DNA of 64,000 bases from Saccharothrix obliqua (GTDB lineage: Bacteria > Actinomycetota > Actinomycetes > Mycobacteriales > Pseudonocardiaceae). The stretch is taken from assembly GCF_019375475.1 (NCBI RefSeq), contig NZ_JAHXGQ010000002.1, positions 1 through 64,000 of the forward strand, written 5' to 3'. The notes under the pieces were generated by a model. The model worked only from the letters and a program-made list of their open reading frames with translations. It made no database searches and was not told the DNA's origin. This document shows, one piece after another, positions 64,000 through 64,000 of this stretch (the stretch's first letter is position 1; each line of letters begins with the position of its first letter). The position numbers were made by a program, and so were the translations under genes.

Positions 64000-64000
64000 G

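Overview
The window is very GC-rich, uses GTG/TTG starts freely, and carries SARP/AfsR regulators, a DtxR-type iron box, an Rpf-LysM protein and ESX/WXG100-type proteins. This points to a filamentous actinomycete, most likely of the order Pseudonocardiales; the genus is not resolved.

Region 1 (1 to about 33.3 kb) is a biosynthetic gene cluster cut by the left edge. A giant type I polyketide synthase gene runs leftward from 11856 and is still open at base 1. It encodes a KSQ-AT-ACP loading module, a complete KS-AT-DH-KR-ACP module and a second KS-AT-DH-KR module that runs off the edge. All three AT domains look malonyl-specific, so an acetate-primed, unbranched polyene-type chain is expected. 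Around it are two class III aminotransferases, two NTF2/SnoaL-like proteins, an acyl-CoA carboxylase beta subunit, a flavin reductase with a matching acyl-CoA-dehydrogenase-fold (group D) monooxygenase, a P450, a GMC oxidoreductase, a Tat-exported flavin amine oxidase, an SDR, an imine-reductase-like enzyme and an MFS exporter. Transaminase, imine reductase and NTF2-like proteins around a reducing PKS fit a nitrogen-containing polyketide (polyketide alkaloid); that product class is inference. Two regulators sit at the right end: an AfsR-type SARP-NB-ARC-TPR protein and a second SARP whose cyclase-like and AAA-like domains have lost catalytic residues and whose fifth codon is TTA. SARP-type direct heptamer repeats with an 11-bp period lie upstream of both the SDR and the imine reductase gene, tying the two ends into one regulon.

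Region 2 (33.3 to about 50.7 kb) is a mosaic of small regulator/enzyme pairs: PadR with a flavin monooxygenase, MarR with an MmpL-type exporter, an ECF41-type sigma factor with a carboxymuconolactone-decarboxylase-like protein, and MerR with a second imine-reductase-like protein. Most have recognisable operators or promoters in the shared spacer. The region also has a VanZ-RDD membrane protein, an Rpf-LysM protein, a TIR-transmembrane-sensor protein, two secreted cysteine-containing proteins, an alpha/beta hydrolase of the dehalogenase type and several small conserved proteins.

Region 3 (50.7 to 57.3 kb) has a five-gene leftward operon of YbaB-like, EspC-like and WXG-type proteins with two distantly related PH-like proteins. 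After it come a short UvrA-like ABC protein and a methyltransferase.

Region 4 (57.3 to 64 kb) is a ferric-siderophore uptake operon (siderophore-interacting protein, lipoprotein binder, two FecCD permeases, ATPase) with an iron box upstream, then three small hypothetical genes. I saw no tRNA, rRNA, CRISPR array or insertion sequence.
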